Made by a program: the position numbers and the translations under genes. DNA of 64,000 nucleotides from Carallia brachiata (Eukaryota; Streptophyta; Magnoliopsida; Malpighiales; Rhizophoraceae), in assembly GCA_021464245.1 (NCBI GenBank), contig JADCRB010000035.1, positions 2,972,469 through 3,036,468 of the forward strand, given 5' to 3'. Positions 27,066-40,394 of the stretch are shown piece by piece (the first letter of the stretch is position 1; the number at the start of each line of letters is the position of its first letter). The notes under the pieces were generated by a model, which did not search any database, was not told where the DNA came from, and was given only the letters and a program-made list of their open reading frames with translations.

Positions 27066-29744
27066 TAATAACACATTACGAAATAAATTTATTTAGTTAA
27101 AGCTTATTTTAAAAACTAACAAAATTTAAATCTAGGAAATAAAAAATTCAAATTAAAATTAAATACAAAAATATTACATCTCACTCAATGTGTGGGCATA
27201 TTCCTAATTACAATTTTATAAAGGAAAAATTTAGAGAAAGCTTCTTAAATGCTAAAAAGTTAAAGTAATAAGATTTTAATTGAAAACCATTTTAGTTAAA
27301 AAAAATGTTAAGGTGGCATTTTAATTTCTAAAATAAAAATCAAATGCTCTCTCAAATTATCAATGAATTCAATGTCAATAATGTTCTTATTAATGCAATG
27401 AATAAGAACATTGATTTTGGATGCATTTATTAAGAGAGTTGAATCCCATATTTATCTTTTGTAAATAATAATTTAAATCCAAAAAATGTAACATAAGTTT
27501 TCCTATTTACTTTAATTCTACATTGAAGCTTCCTTTCTCCCTAGTTAAGCTTCCCTGTTTTTATTTTACATAATTGATTGCAATTTCCTATCTTTCAAAA
27601 GTTTAATCAAAAATGAAACCAGAACCAAATGTGTAAGAAAGTTACTTATGCGAATTTCTTGGTCTCTATGTATGATGATAGCTCAAACCTACGAAAATAT
27701 GTAAGAAAGTTAACCTTTAATTCTTAGCATTTGGCAACCATGGAAAATAGCAAATGAGAGGGGACTTTGAAAGAGACAGTACATGAATTTGGACTTGCAT
27801 CAGCTGCAACTCAAGAGGAAAAACCTCCATATCTTCATTAACGTGCATCGATATTTACATAACCTCTCTTGGCTTTTTATGGCCGAAGTCCTTGATTGGT
27901 ATGTAATTTATAGTCTAACATGTAGATTTTGAGAAACAACAATACAGTTACAATAAAATTTAGACCAAAATATTAATCATATAATAAAAGAGTAATGATA
28001 CAATATTCCAAAAATTATATCATGAAACATTCTAACATGTATAATTAGGGAAAAAAATCACAAACTTTTTTTCTTTTTTTAGTTTAACAGTGTCAGAAAA
28101 ATTCATGATTCTTTCCATAACTATACATTCAGAATATTTCATAACATGATTTTCGGACTGTTTATCATTACTCACAATAAAACCTAATTATGGAGCTTTC
28201 CTTAACCATTATTTTCCTTAACCACTATCTTAATATTGATGGCCAATAATCTATTTTATTTTATGTAATTGAAGGGGAGTTACAATAAGGAGGTATCTAT
28301 AATAGGGAGTAAATGACCTTTTAATTTGAATTTAGAAAAAAGTAATTTAGAAATATAGAATAAAATTGAAAAGAAAAATAAAGAGTTAATAAGAGGAGTT
28401 AAAATTGAAAAATTTTTATACGAATTTAGTTTTATAATGAGATAAATGTAAACAATTTAATTTGATTCTTGAAAAGTTGTTGCCGGAGTGTAAAAGACGA
28501 TACCATAATTTAATTAAAAGGATCGACAAATGATTCCATTAGTTCCAATGCTTCTGAAATCACGAAATCCATTCTTCTATATAATTGGCTGGTTAATGGG
28601 GCAATTCATTATTATATCAGCGAAGTTGTACAAATGTCAAAGTTGACATACCTATAATGTGAAGACAGAGGAACAAAAATTGTAGATTAGAATGCATTAG
28701 GACATTGATTCTGAATGCATTTAAATAGGAAAAAACTAAAAACAATAATGATGGTATTAAGGAAAAAAAAAATGAGAGAGAGGATTACATAATTGAGGTG
28801 TATAAATTGAACATATACATTATTTATAATTTAGGATGGTGTAAATAATTCTTTATTATTGAATTTTTGCCAGCATTTTTTCTTAATTTGTTTGGCCTTC
28901 AGACCCTTTTACATGCATCGCTGTCTGCCCTACATTCAATGACTCCACAGCCTCTCACAGCAAATTAAAGAGAATGTAAATAGTAATAGCAGGTATTACT
29001 AAATAAAAAAACTAATAGCAGGTAGCAAATTAAGGAGAGCATTAAATCTTTCTAATATAACTTCCTTTTTTGAGCAATCGATGAGTCGGGGAAGAGTGAA
29101 TTTTGGCAGTCACTCGGATGATTATGCTTAAACTTACGATTTCCTAAATAATAGCCAACAATAATGAAAGAAAGTCAATGAGAATTGCCAACTTTAGAAT
29201 TGGCATTATTCAGGATGGAGCAAAAAAAGGGAGAAGTATGAAAAAAAAAAAAATGAAGAGAGACAAATGAAATATTGAAATAGGATTTAGAAACCAAATA
29301 TTGAAATAGAAACTTTCCATTTGCAGCAAATAATCGGAATTGATTGATAGGCTCCTTAGGAACCCTTAAAATCTTTAGAAAAATATGTAAAATGCATGTT
29401 TATTCCATTCTATTCCAAACAGCCCTACTGCAATTGCTTCTTCCATTCTCAACAGCTCCGCAATGATTATTCGTCATCCTCATCCTCTGCATAAACAATG
29501 AGAGGAAAAACCAAAAGATTAGCATTCAAATTCTGAAACTGCCAATGAACGATAGTTGTAAAATAAAAGGAGGAGGAGCTAAAAATTTTTATTGTCAAAA
29601 GAAGAAGAAGGAACAACATCTGTCAAAGGAGGAGCTTAAATTTTGAAAATTTAAGGTGTGTAGTTTCATTCTTATTCATATATTGGCTTCTAAATTTTAC
29701 TGTTGCCTTTCGTTTGTATGAAAACATAACATTTTCATGGTGTT

Positions 29745-30200
29745 TTGATCTTTTACTTTAAGGATCCAATGTTTCGTTCTCCATTGGAGGAAGAGTCATC
29801 GTCCAAGCATCAATTGTGTTCATCATCCTACATAGAGAACCCAGAAATGATCAAAATGGTGTCGTTACCGGACTTGGTTTGGACTGAATTGCCTAGCTGT
29901 GATGTAAATCTTGTAGATGATTCCCAATTGCAGATTCCTTTCCCCCAAATGTTACAACCACAAACAGACCTTTCATTCTTCCATGAAAGCTAAGAACTCT
30001 TGGTTGTGGCCCTTATGTTTTTAACGCTTTTGAAGCAATTTGTCCTCTTGGACTTGGAGACGCTGCACAACTCTCCCTTGGACTGCCCTGGTTCGAGTGC
30101 CAGGGATGTGAAGAATTCCGTGACCCCAGACACCTTCTTCGATGACTTGCGACAGACCTATTTGACCATATTGAACCACTTCCGCACCCCAGAGTAGTGA
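29745..30200 (+). other. Unidentified open frames, possible gene fragment
   Basis: An 82-codon frame (29745-29993) and a 65-codon frame (30000-30197) lie in GC-richer DNA. A second reading frame across 30000-30240 also looks protein-like (for example GLGDAAQLSLGLPWFEC), but stops interrupt it. The segment lies between two copies of a direct repeat containing AGATTAGCATTCAAATTCTG (about 29518 and 30268). A captured or decayed gene fragment is possible; no family is recognised. Confidence 0.3.
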
Positions 30201-31404
30201 ATTGGACGATGTTAAATAGATTTTTGCAAAACTTGATGTGATCGCTGTGCAACTCTTATTCTTGGCAGATTAGCATTCAAATTCTGCAAAACTTGATTGA
30301 ACAATAGCTGTAAACTTGATAGGTACTTATTACCTCTCCACTCTCCTCTTTTTTGGTCCCTAGCATTATTCACTTCAGAATTGGACTTGTCAGATTGAAA
30401 AGGGTGATTTTATTCTAATTTTTGTTGTCAATTGCAATTAAGTTACAGCAAAAAATGAGGGTGGGTCAGTTGTTTTTTTTTTACAATAGTGAGAGTTATT
30501 TGGCCATAAATTTAGAGAGTGAAATAAGGAGAAATTTTTCTCTCAATTATTTTTATGGAGTGAAATAAGGAGAGAGTTTCTCTCAGTTATAGATTTATAT
30601 TATTGTTATTAGATGAATATAAGAGTAATAAATGATGGAGCAAAGAAACGTATTTTATTTTTTTTTTTGTATTTGAAAGAGTATAAAGTAAGGAAAGAAA
30701 GTTAAAAATATTTTGTTTGGAAATGAGTTGAAAGTAAGAAAAAAGAATGTATATGTGTAATAATACCGAATTTATTTCTAAAAAGTAAAAATTAAAAATT
30801 ACAAAAAAAAATAATAATAAAATTTACATTCAATATAAAAAATAAAAAAATAAAAAAATAAAAAAGACTGGCCGCAATTCCACCCAATTCCCTCATATTT
30901 GAGGAGATTGGTTTTAGGTGGGACTCATGTGGGCTCCACCATTATTTGGTTCCTTCCACCCCTTCTCAAACAACACACATTCCTCCCTTTCTCTTCAATT
31001 CTATTCCATCTACATGAATTCCACCCAAAGTCCTCTTTCCCAAACAAAGGGTTAGTCCATAATTCCTGTGGTTGTGGACCTCGACAGCTTGTTTCTTCAG
31101 GTTTCTATGGCTTGCCAGGCTAAGCATGCACCGGTTCTACCAGATAGAATTTATGTATGGACTTCAATGGAAAATGTCTTTTTGATATTTATATGTGTTA
31201 GCCAACCAAGCACGAAATGTTCCATGCTCACGGGATATGTGGACTTTTTCACATAGAAAATGCCTTGTAACGTTTTTAGCAATTAAAGAAGGAGATAACC
31301 AATGAGCTAAGATCAATCGTATAACTTTTCCATTGTTGCTCATTTCAGACCTCATTTTCCAGTATGCATCCTCTGAACACGGTGACGGAGCAGGCCCAGA
31401 AGGT

Positions 31405-34400
31405 CTACTGAGTTGGCCACTCCGGGTCCAGAGTATAACGGGGCAGCGTATCTGCATCCGACTGCATCTGCCTGGGAATAACTCCCATCATTGGTAAAAA
31501 TGGTTCCCGTGGCACCCCAAGACCGGCTGGCCCTTGACCTGGGAGCCCAAGTAAGGCTGAAGTTAAGAATGGACTTGGGCTGCAGCCAACGCCCATGTGG
31601 TGCATTCTCATACCAGCCCCCAATGGGGCTGAAAAATTAGGCCAATATGGTCCTCGAACATGTTGAATTCCTGGTGGAAACATCATTGGGGGCATGAAAA
31701 GCCCGGCTCCCATTGACATCATCTGCCCCAAGATAACCAGAGTCAGCCTCCTAAGTTTTCCCGTGGAAGCAATGAGAATGATTTCTACTGTATGTACTGA
31801 GACCTGGAAGCTATGAGACCATACCTGAACTTGAAGCTGCAGGGTTTTCAAGTACTCAATTGCCTTGTCAAGGACCGATTCTTTGTCCGCCTGAGAAATC
31901 ACATTTACTAAATCACATAAGCAACAGAAAGAAACACAAAACATTTTTCCTCTCCGAAAATAAAAGAAAGGAACTTCAAGTTTCCAGTAACGACACTATT
32001 GATTAGAGTCACATTACTTGGATGTAAGAAAAAGTAGACACAGTAAACATGTATACCAATTGACTGTTTGTTTTGTACAAACAGAGTAATAAAAAATTAA
32101 TAAAAAATATATTTATTTTTGTTGTAAAGATTAATTATTTGGCGGCATAAAACGATCTACCGATTATTATACATATCTATCGTCTGTTTTTTCCGGGTTC
32201 ATATAATTAAACAGTAACAGTTGGATGATCAGCAGAATGTCCTACGTTGCTGGAACTGGGCATGAGATCCTTAAGCACACGTATCTTCTTGTTGATTTGA
32301 TCTCTCCTCCTCTGTTTCCATGCCAAAAATACCCATTGGTCAAGCAGAAAAAGGGCTTTGTTTTTTTTTATTTTTCTTTTTTCGTGTTGGGTTTGAATAT
32401 TTTCAGGATGTACTCACCCTTTCCGACACATCATGGGCCTCTGCTCGCCTTCTCTTCGCAGCTCCCTTTCCCTTTGAAGACACTCCTTTCTTCTTACCCA
32501 CTTGTTCTTCCTCGTCATTCTGTGGCAAAAATGAAGCATAACAAAACAAGGCGAGTTTGAGCGTGTTACTATTTTCAGTAGACTTGATGATCATTTTCTC
32601 AATCTTAATTTCACTTACGTCGCTTGGACATTCCATCCCTTCAGTGTATTCGTCTCTCTTTTCAAAACAATATGTTGGATCGTTTGAAGCTACCCGTGAA
32701 CATATTGAAGTGGAATTTCCAGTTTCAGACATCTTTCCCTTTCCCTTGGATCTACCGTATGATGCCTGGCATGAGGTTGTACCACAAGCAGGATCAATGC
32801 ACCGATTGCTTAAAGCGATGCCTTTGGGGACTACTGCTTCGGATTGCTCATCTGGGGCTGGTTCTTCCGCAGGTCTGGTAGTTGTTCTTGCTGCTGCCTT
32901 CGTTGCCATTGCATCTTGTTGGTCGTGGAAAAAGCTAGCACTTTTGAGACTGCAAGCAGCTGGTATCTTTTCTCTTGACTCAACTGGATTGCCACCACCT
33001 GCGGGAGGCTCCTCATTATTTCTGCTTTTCAACTCCTTGAGTCTCAATGAACTTTGACAGATCGTTGGCCTTGTCGGACCGCTGCCCTCATGTGTTGAGA
33101 AGAGGGAAAAGTTTTGCAGTCCTATCTCCAGGTGATTCTGATCAGGTCCCAAAGAAGGGTGGTGCAACTTTGAATTGGTGAGTTCTCCACCTTTTGGACT
33201 TGGACCTGGGCTGGCTTCCGCAACGGATATATTACATGGAGATGCAGCCTGGCCTTGCTTCTGAGAAGACTCATTTATCTGACTATTCCAAGCTTCTGTG
33301 AGATGAGGAACTTCGGTTTCTGTTACAAGCTGAACGGCTGCATTCCCATCTTGCAGACCTGCACTTTTATGGATTGGAACAACTTGTGACCCATCAAAGG
33401 AGGGACTATTGTTGAAATTGCTCAAATCCAATTCTGGAAACAATTCAGGGCTGAGATCATCCTGGAGACAGTTAACAAGCTTGGGTGTTTTTTCCTTGCA
33501 GCCTACTGACATGTTCAGCTTACAAGGGTCACCCAATATAGAATCCACACTGCCAAGTCTGGATCTTTTTGTACTTTGCATCTCATTTTCATTCTGCCTA
33601 GAGTAACCTGCCGATCGGGGACGAGTTCGAGTTGGCATTCCCCGCGCAAGAACCTGACCATTTTCCCACACCAGCTCAACAACTTCATCACCAAACCTGC
33701 AATGGAAATCCCATTAGAGCATTATAATTAGCTAACACATTACATTGTAAAAGTTTATTGAAAGGAAAAACATAAAAAGGGAAGCAAACTGGCCAACCGG
33801 GTCATTCTTATCTGAGTTGATTCAAGGATCTGTTGGCCGCTGGATTAAGTTACAAACAACTCTTTGGTGATGGGAGTGGTGTAGTCTTACGGAAACACCA
33901 AAAAAAAAACGGCAACTTTTCTCTCTTAATTAGCCACAAAAATTCAGAATATAATTTACTCATATTTTTTACTGTTGAACATTGGGATCCCTCTTATATA
34001 TGATTTTTTTTCACAAGGTAGATGCAATATCGTGCATTATCTTTTTCTTCTCCTCCTCTTTGGATTGTTAGACAAAGAAAACAACAATGAACTAGGACGA
34101 GAGGGAAATGTTAGACAGCAACCCGGATTGGATTTGGATATGTCCTATATCAATCAACCGAAGGATTAGTTTACGTCGTGCGTGCTATATTTATTTATGA
34201 GGGGTCCAAGAAGCAATACCTGGGCCAATGTCGACCACTGGAGGCGACGAAAGAGACATAATTGGGACGCAAGTCAAATGGAACATTCCTCGGCGACAAA
34301 GTGCTCAGATTCTGGGCTCCACTAAACAAGGTGTGTGCATAATTCAAGCACGTCTCAACTCTTTTTAGTGTATGGTGCGAAGGTTTAGTCCTGCGCGACA

Positions 34401-34491
34401 AATTGCTGCTGGACCCGCCAGCTGCACAAGGACGTACTCCCACAAGTTGCTTGCTTGACGAGGCTAAACACTGTGGAGTTGTAGCTATCAT
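31405..34491 (-). CDS. Phytochrome-interacting factor-like bHLH protein (PIF3-related, divergent)
   Basis: Predicted 633-residue nuclear bHLH factor of the light-signalling PIF group. Minus-strand exons are 34491-34220, 33696-32619, 32519-32418, 32311-32246, 31890-31825 and 31722-31405. All introns are GT-AG and phases match; exon 1 joins exon 2 inside codon 91. The ATG at 34491 is the first after an in-frame TAA. Residues 98-105 (ELVWENGQ) are the APB phytochrome B-binding signature. LQNFSLFS (284-291) resembles the APA phytochrome A motif of PIF3 and PIF1. The bHLH covers about 473-528 with the G-box-reading H479, E483 and R487. The tail starts MMSMGAGLFMPPMMFPPG, as in PIF3. Odd points: the first 90 residues are not recognised, and helix 1 and the loop (INKKIRVLKDLMPSSSNADKES) differ from most PIFs. 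Exon 1 is less certain than the rest. Confidence 0.87.
32520..32618 (-). other. Stop-free, in-frame 99-nt intron in the PIF-like gene
   Basis: Donor GTAAGT and acceptor TTTGCCACAG bound a 99-nt intron. Its length is a multiple of three and it has no stop codon, so retention would insert 33 residues just before the basic region instead of truncating the protein. The flanking exons also join in frame when it is removed. Confidence 0.75.
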
Positions 34492-35617
34492 GTTATAATA
34501 GCGGACACTGCATAATTCAACTGCTTAAAGGATTTAGATTTACGTAAAATATTATAAATTTAAATTTTATTAGAATTAAATAAATTTTTTTTATTAAACA
34601 AATGAAAAGATAGAGATGATACCTTATAATCTCGTTAAAGAGTAAAATTAAATAAAATTTAATTTTATAAGAAATATCACAAATTTATATTTTATCAAAA
34701 TTAAATAATCATAATATAGTGTGATGAATACAATGACCGTCCACTCGTTTTGCCCTTAAATAACCTAACGCGGGTTACTGTTACTTAACGACTTTCAATT
34801 GTATAGCTTCACAATGACAATCTTCAGTATGTTCGAACTAATTAGAGGAAACACATGGAACAGATGCAGTCATCTATAAGCTAGTAAAAATATAAAATAA
34901 AATTTAATCGATATTTAATTTGATGTCCAAAATCGCAATTTAATTTAAGGAAAAACATTAGAAGACATAAAGTGGTGGATAGAAAAAGTATCCATAATGT
35001 AACTGTAATCTATATTTGTGCAACCGTGTTAATTTTTTGTACAACAAAAAATTACATTATAATTTTTTATACTACATTTTATTAATTTTGTTGTACAAAT
35101 ATTTATAACTGTTGCATTATTAACAAATTTTCTATCTTCTAACCTTTGTTCAGCTAATGGATCCCTTAATTTAATTCTATTAATTAGTTGGGTCTCTATA
35201 CAGAACCTCAAAAGTCAAAACCAAGATACCTAGATGTTACTGCATCCAGCAAGTGTTTTTAAGACTTCAAACTCTAATTGTTGCGTACTATATAAACCAA
35301 TTAAAACAACAGTGACTTATAAAATTAAATGCTTTTTTTTGTTTAATCACTTGTTATTTGTCAGTGTTAATCAACATATTACTACTATAGATAAAAGATA
35401 AAATTATTTTTATTACAAAGTTTATCACAATACGAACTATACAATAAAATAATTATTCTTATAAATCTCAAATTTTTTATTTTTGGGAAATATAATATTT
35501 AATCAACATGCGTTAAACACATAATAAAACAGACAAAGTAAATGGTTTGCTTGGGCATGTAAAGGTGCCCATACTGTAATTTGCGTCCCACGTTCCGCAT
35601 CGATTTTTTTTCTTTTA

Positions 35618-35918
35618 GGTGCGTGTTTGGAGTGAGTGAAAGGATGAGAAAAAGATAAGAAAAAAAAATAATAAAGAGAAAATAAAATTATTTGGAATAG
35701 TAGAGAAAGTGAAGAGATCAAAAGTATGGTGAAAGAAAAAATAAATAGTAATTTGTGAAAAAAAAGTAAAGAGAAAATAAAATTATTTAGAATAATAAAA
35801 AAATGAAGAGAAAGAAAGTACAGTAAAAAAAAAAGTAATTTATGAGAAAAAAATGAAAAAAAATAAAATTATTTAAAATAATATAAAAAATAAATAAAAA
35901 ATATATATATAATAATAA
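35618..35918. repeat. Dispersed repeat with about 95-bp internal period, copy 2
   Basis: It begins GCGTGTTTGGAGTGAGTG and contains repeated blocks of AGAGAAAATAAAATTATTT and GTAATTTGTGA. It has the same orientation as the copy at 40395-40716 and is inverted relative to 15110-15483. Confidence 0.65.
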
Positions 35919-36000
35919 TTTTTTTTTTTTTTTCACCTTTCCTTTTCAGACAGAAAAGGAAGGTTCACCATAAAAACGGCCCACAACCACGACATTTAGA

Positions 36001-36158
36001 CACGTGCAGCAGATTCTAAAACCGTCCACGTGGGCCGCGAACCCCACTGCTCCGCCCAAAACAGAGTAAGAGATTACTTGTTTACTATCAAAAAGTGGCC
36101 AAGCTCAGAGGAGCAGCAAGGCGTGCAATTCACGTGTGCCCTCGTGAACATTCACGTG
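36001..36158. promoter_or_regulatory. Cluster of four CACGTG G-boxes
   Basis: CACGTG occurs at 36001-36006, 36027-36032, 36131-36136 and 36153-36158, in a GC-richer patch inside AT-rich DNA. The core is the binding site of PIF-type bHLH and bZIP factors. The patch is about 1.5 kb upstream of the start codon of the minus-strand PIF-like gene, so it could be part of that gene's promoter; this link is inferred. Confidence 0.6.
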
Positions 36159-39100
36159 ACCGTGGCCCCTTGCTTTATCATATCTGCCCTTTTTTTCCCC
36201 ACTCAAAAAGGACTGGCCTACGAAACACATTCATAGCCAAGTACACCTGACCCAAAGGATAAGGCGTTCATCGCCTCCCACGCAAAGTTCACAAAAGCAC
36301 AGCGACAAAAGCAATGTGGCGGGGCCCTCCCCATGGAGAATTGGATAGGTATCGAAAGCAACTTCTCCTTCTTTTTCTTTTTTTTTTCCTTTAATTAGTT
36401 TCGATTGGGATTTGCAATAATTGTGACGAATCAATCAAAGAAGGAAGAGAGTTATAGTAGATGTACAGAAGTACAAGTGGCACACCAGCGTTGGTGGACG
36501 AGATAACAGGAAAAGTTGTTAGTAGTCAGTTAGGCAGACTCTGTTAACAGTTATCTGCTCATTCATTGGCCGCTCAAGTGAATGGAAACAACCTTTTTGT
36601 CATAGTTTCCATTTTTTTTTTTTTAACATATTTTAAATTTAAACTAATTAATTAAATAAGGGAGAACAACTAAAAAAATTAAGAGTTTAAATTTTTATTT
36701 TTTTTTACTAACATACCGTCAATATTATTTGACGTATAAGCCTATGACCATCATAATTTCCAACTTAGACGCATGCATTCTTTTTGTAAGAAGAAAAGAG
36801 AGAGGAAGCGGTATCCCACAGATTTGCCAGTGAGAATTCGGCCGCTGCACCGCACAAAATAAGTAAGGTTACTATGTCAAATTACTTGATGAGCATATTC
36901 TTACTAATCAGCAAAAGTCACCAAATCACTCCCTAACTCTATAAAAGGTGAACGTAAACTTAATTCCATCAATTATTTTAATAAAAATTTAAAGTCATGA
37001 TCTTATAGTATAAACGAATCCTCTAAATTCTAGATTACAATGATAACTTAGACGCACGCTATTGACAAATTCATGATTCTGAGTGCAATACATTGTTGTA
37101 TGTATGAAGGCGCAAAAGAAGGAAATTATAGAGAAAGGAGAGACAGAATAGGGAAAAAAAATTTGAGAATTTGACAACCAACAATCTAGGCTACATCAGT
37201 ACGTAAACATTTGATTTGATGCATAACAAAAAAGGGTGACCAAGTACAATGATAGCCACACGTATAGATTGATAATAGCGTTTTTTTTTTTTTTTTCCTT
37301 TGCCATAAAGCTTTTTTGTTAATAATAACTCAACCAGTTACCGATTTGGGAAGTCCACCACCTCTACCATAAAGTGGGTGGATTTAGACGGGAGGATTGG
37401 CCCCATGCTCCCGCAAGGTACATAGCAAGGGAGCCAATTGGAGATCCTCAAGGGCAATTCCTATGAAACGTGCTTCTTTTCTATCAACCAAGTGCTTGAC
37501 AATGGACGCAAGTGCAAGCACTAACCAAAAGTAGAAGTCACGAAAAGTAAAGTCAATCTCCTCCTCCATATTTAGCGAAGTAAAAGGGATAATACAATTC
37601 AATTATTTTTTGGTACATCTAAATTGAAGCTTCTATTTTGTGGGAATTTGAGGGAGTGAAAATAACTGGAATACAACTTATTAACTAGTAAAGCAAAATG
37701 ATGGTTTACTGCCCTTATATTATGTGATCAATCGGCCATTGATAGCATAGAAAGGTTTACACTAATCAGGTCTTTGATTGCTGCCAATTTGACCTGTTCA
37801 GCTGTGTCCTATTGACATTAGCATTTGACATTTGCCAATAGGCCGGAGGTATATTAGTTAGGTGCCAATGCCGATTCTTGGGACCATTCTTTCCTGTAGT
37901 CTTTAGAAGATTGCTCTCCCTTGGCCATTTATTTTTTAAGAATACAACGAAAAAACAAAAGAAAAAGGCGAAAAAGTCCATCCTTTATTATGACTCTCAG
38001 CAAACATTAAACCAAAAAATTCAGCATCCATAAACTGTATCTGTGAAGGTGAATTCCACTATCCATCCTCCGTATTATAGTTGAACACCAATGTTGGCAA
38101 GAATGTCCATGCAAAAAATCTCTTCTCTAAACCGAACTGACTGTCTAATACAATTATTTTATTAGTACTATATCATAGTGGAGGTGAAAGTTGGACCCTA
38201 CCTCTTATATATCCTCCCTCTTTTAATTGTGATATTAGCTTTGACCTTATCGTAAGACAAAATTAATAAATTGCGCCACTAAATTCTTTTTTTTTTTTTC
38301 CGGTTCTAACACTAAATTTCGTCTTCTTCTGCCCAGATAACTTCCATTCCATGGGCCTATAATCATCTTGGTCATGTTCGTCAGGTTAGGGCCGTGTTTT
38401 ATAGAGATCTATTTGGTTCAATTGGATCAGTTTTCATGTCAACTTTTCAGACAGGCTTAGGCCCCCACCGGGTATTCATGTCCATTTTAGCTACAATATT
38501 TGATGCGACCCTGGGCTCCTGGTCAAGCAGTTATGCCAAAATTCGTGTTCAGCTTTCAGGGACATCATACATGTATTGAATTTAGTGTGAAGCCACAGGA
38601 ATTTTTAATTTGGAAAGCGAAAAGTTAATTAGCAAGACACATGGCAGATACATGTGAATTGGTAAAATTTGGTATAAAAATGCTAGCTAAAATAAATAAA
38701 ACTGAAAAATAGAGAAATTACTGGCTACTCTGCCTCATGTACCACGTGCTTCCATCACCTCCTATGCATGTGAGAGTGTGGTGGTCCTAATTTGGAAATA
38801 CATAACGACTAGAGCTGAAAAAAGAATGGAAGAGTTCAACTTGGGTACACATAAAACAAACAAAACAACCTCAAATATGTTTAACTAAAGGTTCCGAGAA
38901 GATAACCTGCAAATTAGTAGTGTACGTGGATCAGTTTACGTTGTTTGATACATATATTCAAACCCAATTGTTAGCGGCTATTTAAAAATCTTTAAAATTG
39001 TCACTAAATCAACATAAGAGTGAAACTAGTTACTCGTCACTAACTGTGGTAGGTAATTTAATTGATTTGAAGGTTTGAATTATGTTTATAGGAAAAACTA

Positions 39101-40394
39101 AATTTCAAAACATTTAGATAGTAAACTTAAAAAAAAAAAAAAAAAGCATAAACGATATGGATAAGTTTTCATTTTAAGTAAACCATCAAAGAAAAAGAAA
39201 TATATATAATCACAAATATATAAATGGATTGAAGTTCTAAATTTAGTGGAGATGATTGAGTTCGCATCTTTATAAAATGAAATTTTAGGTTTAGTATTAT
39301 TAGGCGGCCAATTTGATTTGGACTATTTTTTGAATTTTTAAAATTGCAACTAATTACCAATCCCTTTTTGACTGTTTACACGATTTTAGTTTGATTTTGG
39401 TTGAATTGGTTTGATGCACTCCACCGCCGCGAAAACGGCCACATTAATTATGGGTTGGGTCTCAAACTTTTGAGAATTGTGAAAATTATTTAAAAAATCT
39501 CTTAGCGATATTTTAATAGTTAGATTTCAAATTTTTATTTTAGAGATATTAAATTTAAATTTTTTTTAAAAAAAGGTAGAATTTATGAAAAAAAAAAAGT
39601 TAATTATAATTCATAACTCAATGGATTTTCTAATAAAAAAAAAAATTTTCCTAGAGATTTCAATGTAAACATGTTTACCAGGACAAGCACCGAAATTGTT
39701 CTTCTTTTCGACTCTGGCTATCCTATTTCTATCAGTCTTCACCAATATTTTTTATCGTTTTCCAAAAGGGCGGCCCCAGGATAAGCCCAAGAACTTAAGT
39801 TTAGCAACTTGGATTTGAACTCTCAAATCTGAAGTTCAAGTGCCATTCGCATGGGCTCATGATAGATAACAAGAACAAAGTGGCTCGTATTAGAGAGTGG
39901 TTAATTTATGCTTCAATTCAACAACTTTTATTGTCGATAAATAAATCAAGCCCCAAATGTGATTGACATAGTTTTAAAAAAAAAAAAGGTTAGACCCAAA
40001 AAAAAAGGTCTTTTCTAAACATGTCAAGAGAGAGGGAAAGTTTTAGTTAGTTTGATTTATAAAGATCATTGTTTTTTTTTAGCATATCAGATAAAAGAGA
40101 AGTTAAATGAAATAATTAGTTTCCAATAAAAACCAAATCTCCATTAAAGAGAAAACCAACGCCCAAGGGTGGCCTCTTCAAAAGAGCTCCATCTGATCTT
40201 CTTTGTCTTCCATCTTAGTCAAAAAAATCAGTGCATTATTTATCTTCTCACAAGACATGCTTGAATGGATCCATTTTGATAAAGTTCATTGGTGTTAATT
40301 CATGAGAATTGTAATGGAAAATCCATCTTCAACTAATATAAAAGAGTTGGTGGAGAAAAGGACTGCCTCCTGTTATCTAATGTCGAATCTATCC

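Larger units (their letters stand above)
26470..31400. other. Intergenic, with Helitron end and doubtful gene fragments
   Basis: Past the 3' UTR of the CHMP7-like gene the DNA is AT-rich and repetitive. It holds a Helitron 3' terminus at 27025, a possible short acidic terminal exon at about 29468-29489 (minus) and unidentified frames at 29745-30200. No complete gene can be supported. Confidence 0.55.

Noticed and set aside
28570..28630. TCTTCTATATAATTGG as a possible Helitron 5' end
   Set aside because: It is in plus orientation, whereas the 3' end at 27025 is in minus orientation; no plus-strand CTRR end with hairpin was found downstream.
32557..33057. Plus-strand frames of up to 166 codons within the PIF-like gene
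   Set aside because: Shadows on the opposite strand of the large PIF exon, which has the APB motif and matching splice phases.
36030..36236. 68-codon plus frame overlapping the G-box cluster
   Set aside because: It begins with a non-ATG codon and has no domain; the region reads better as regulatory DNA.
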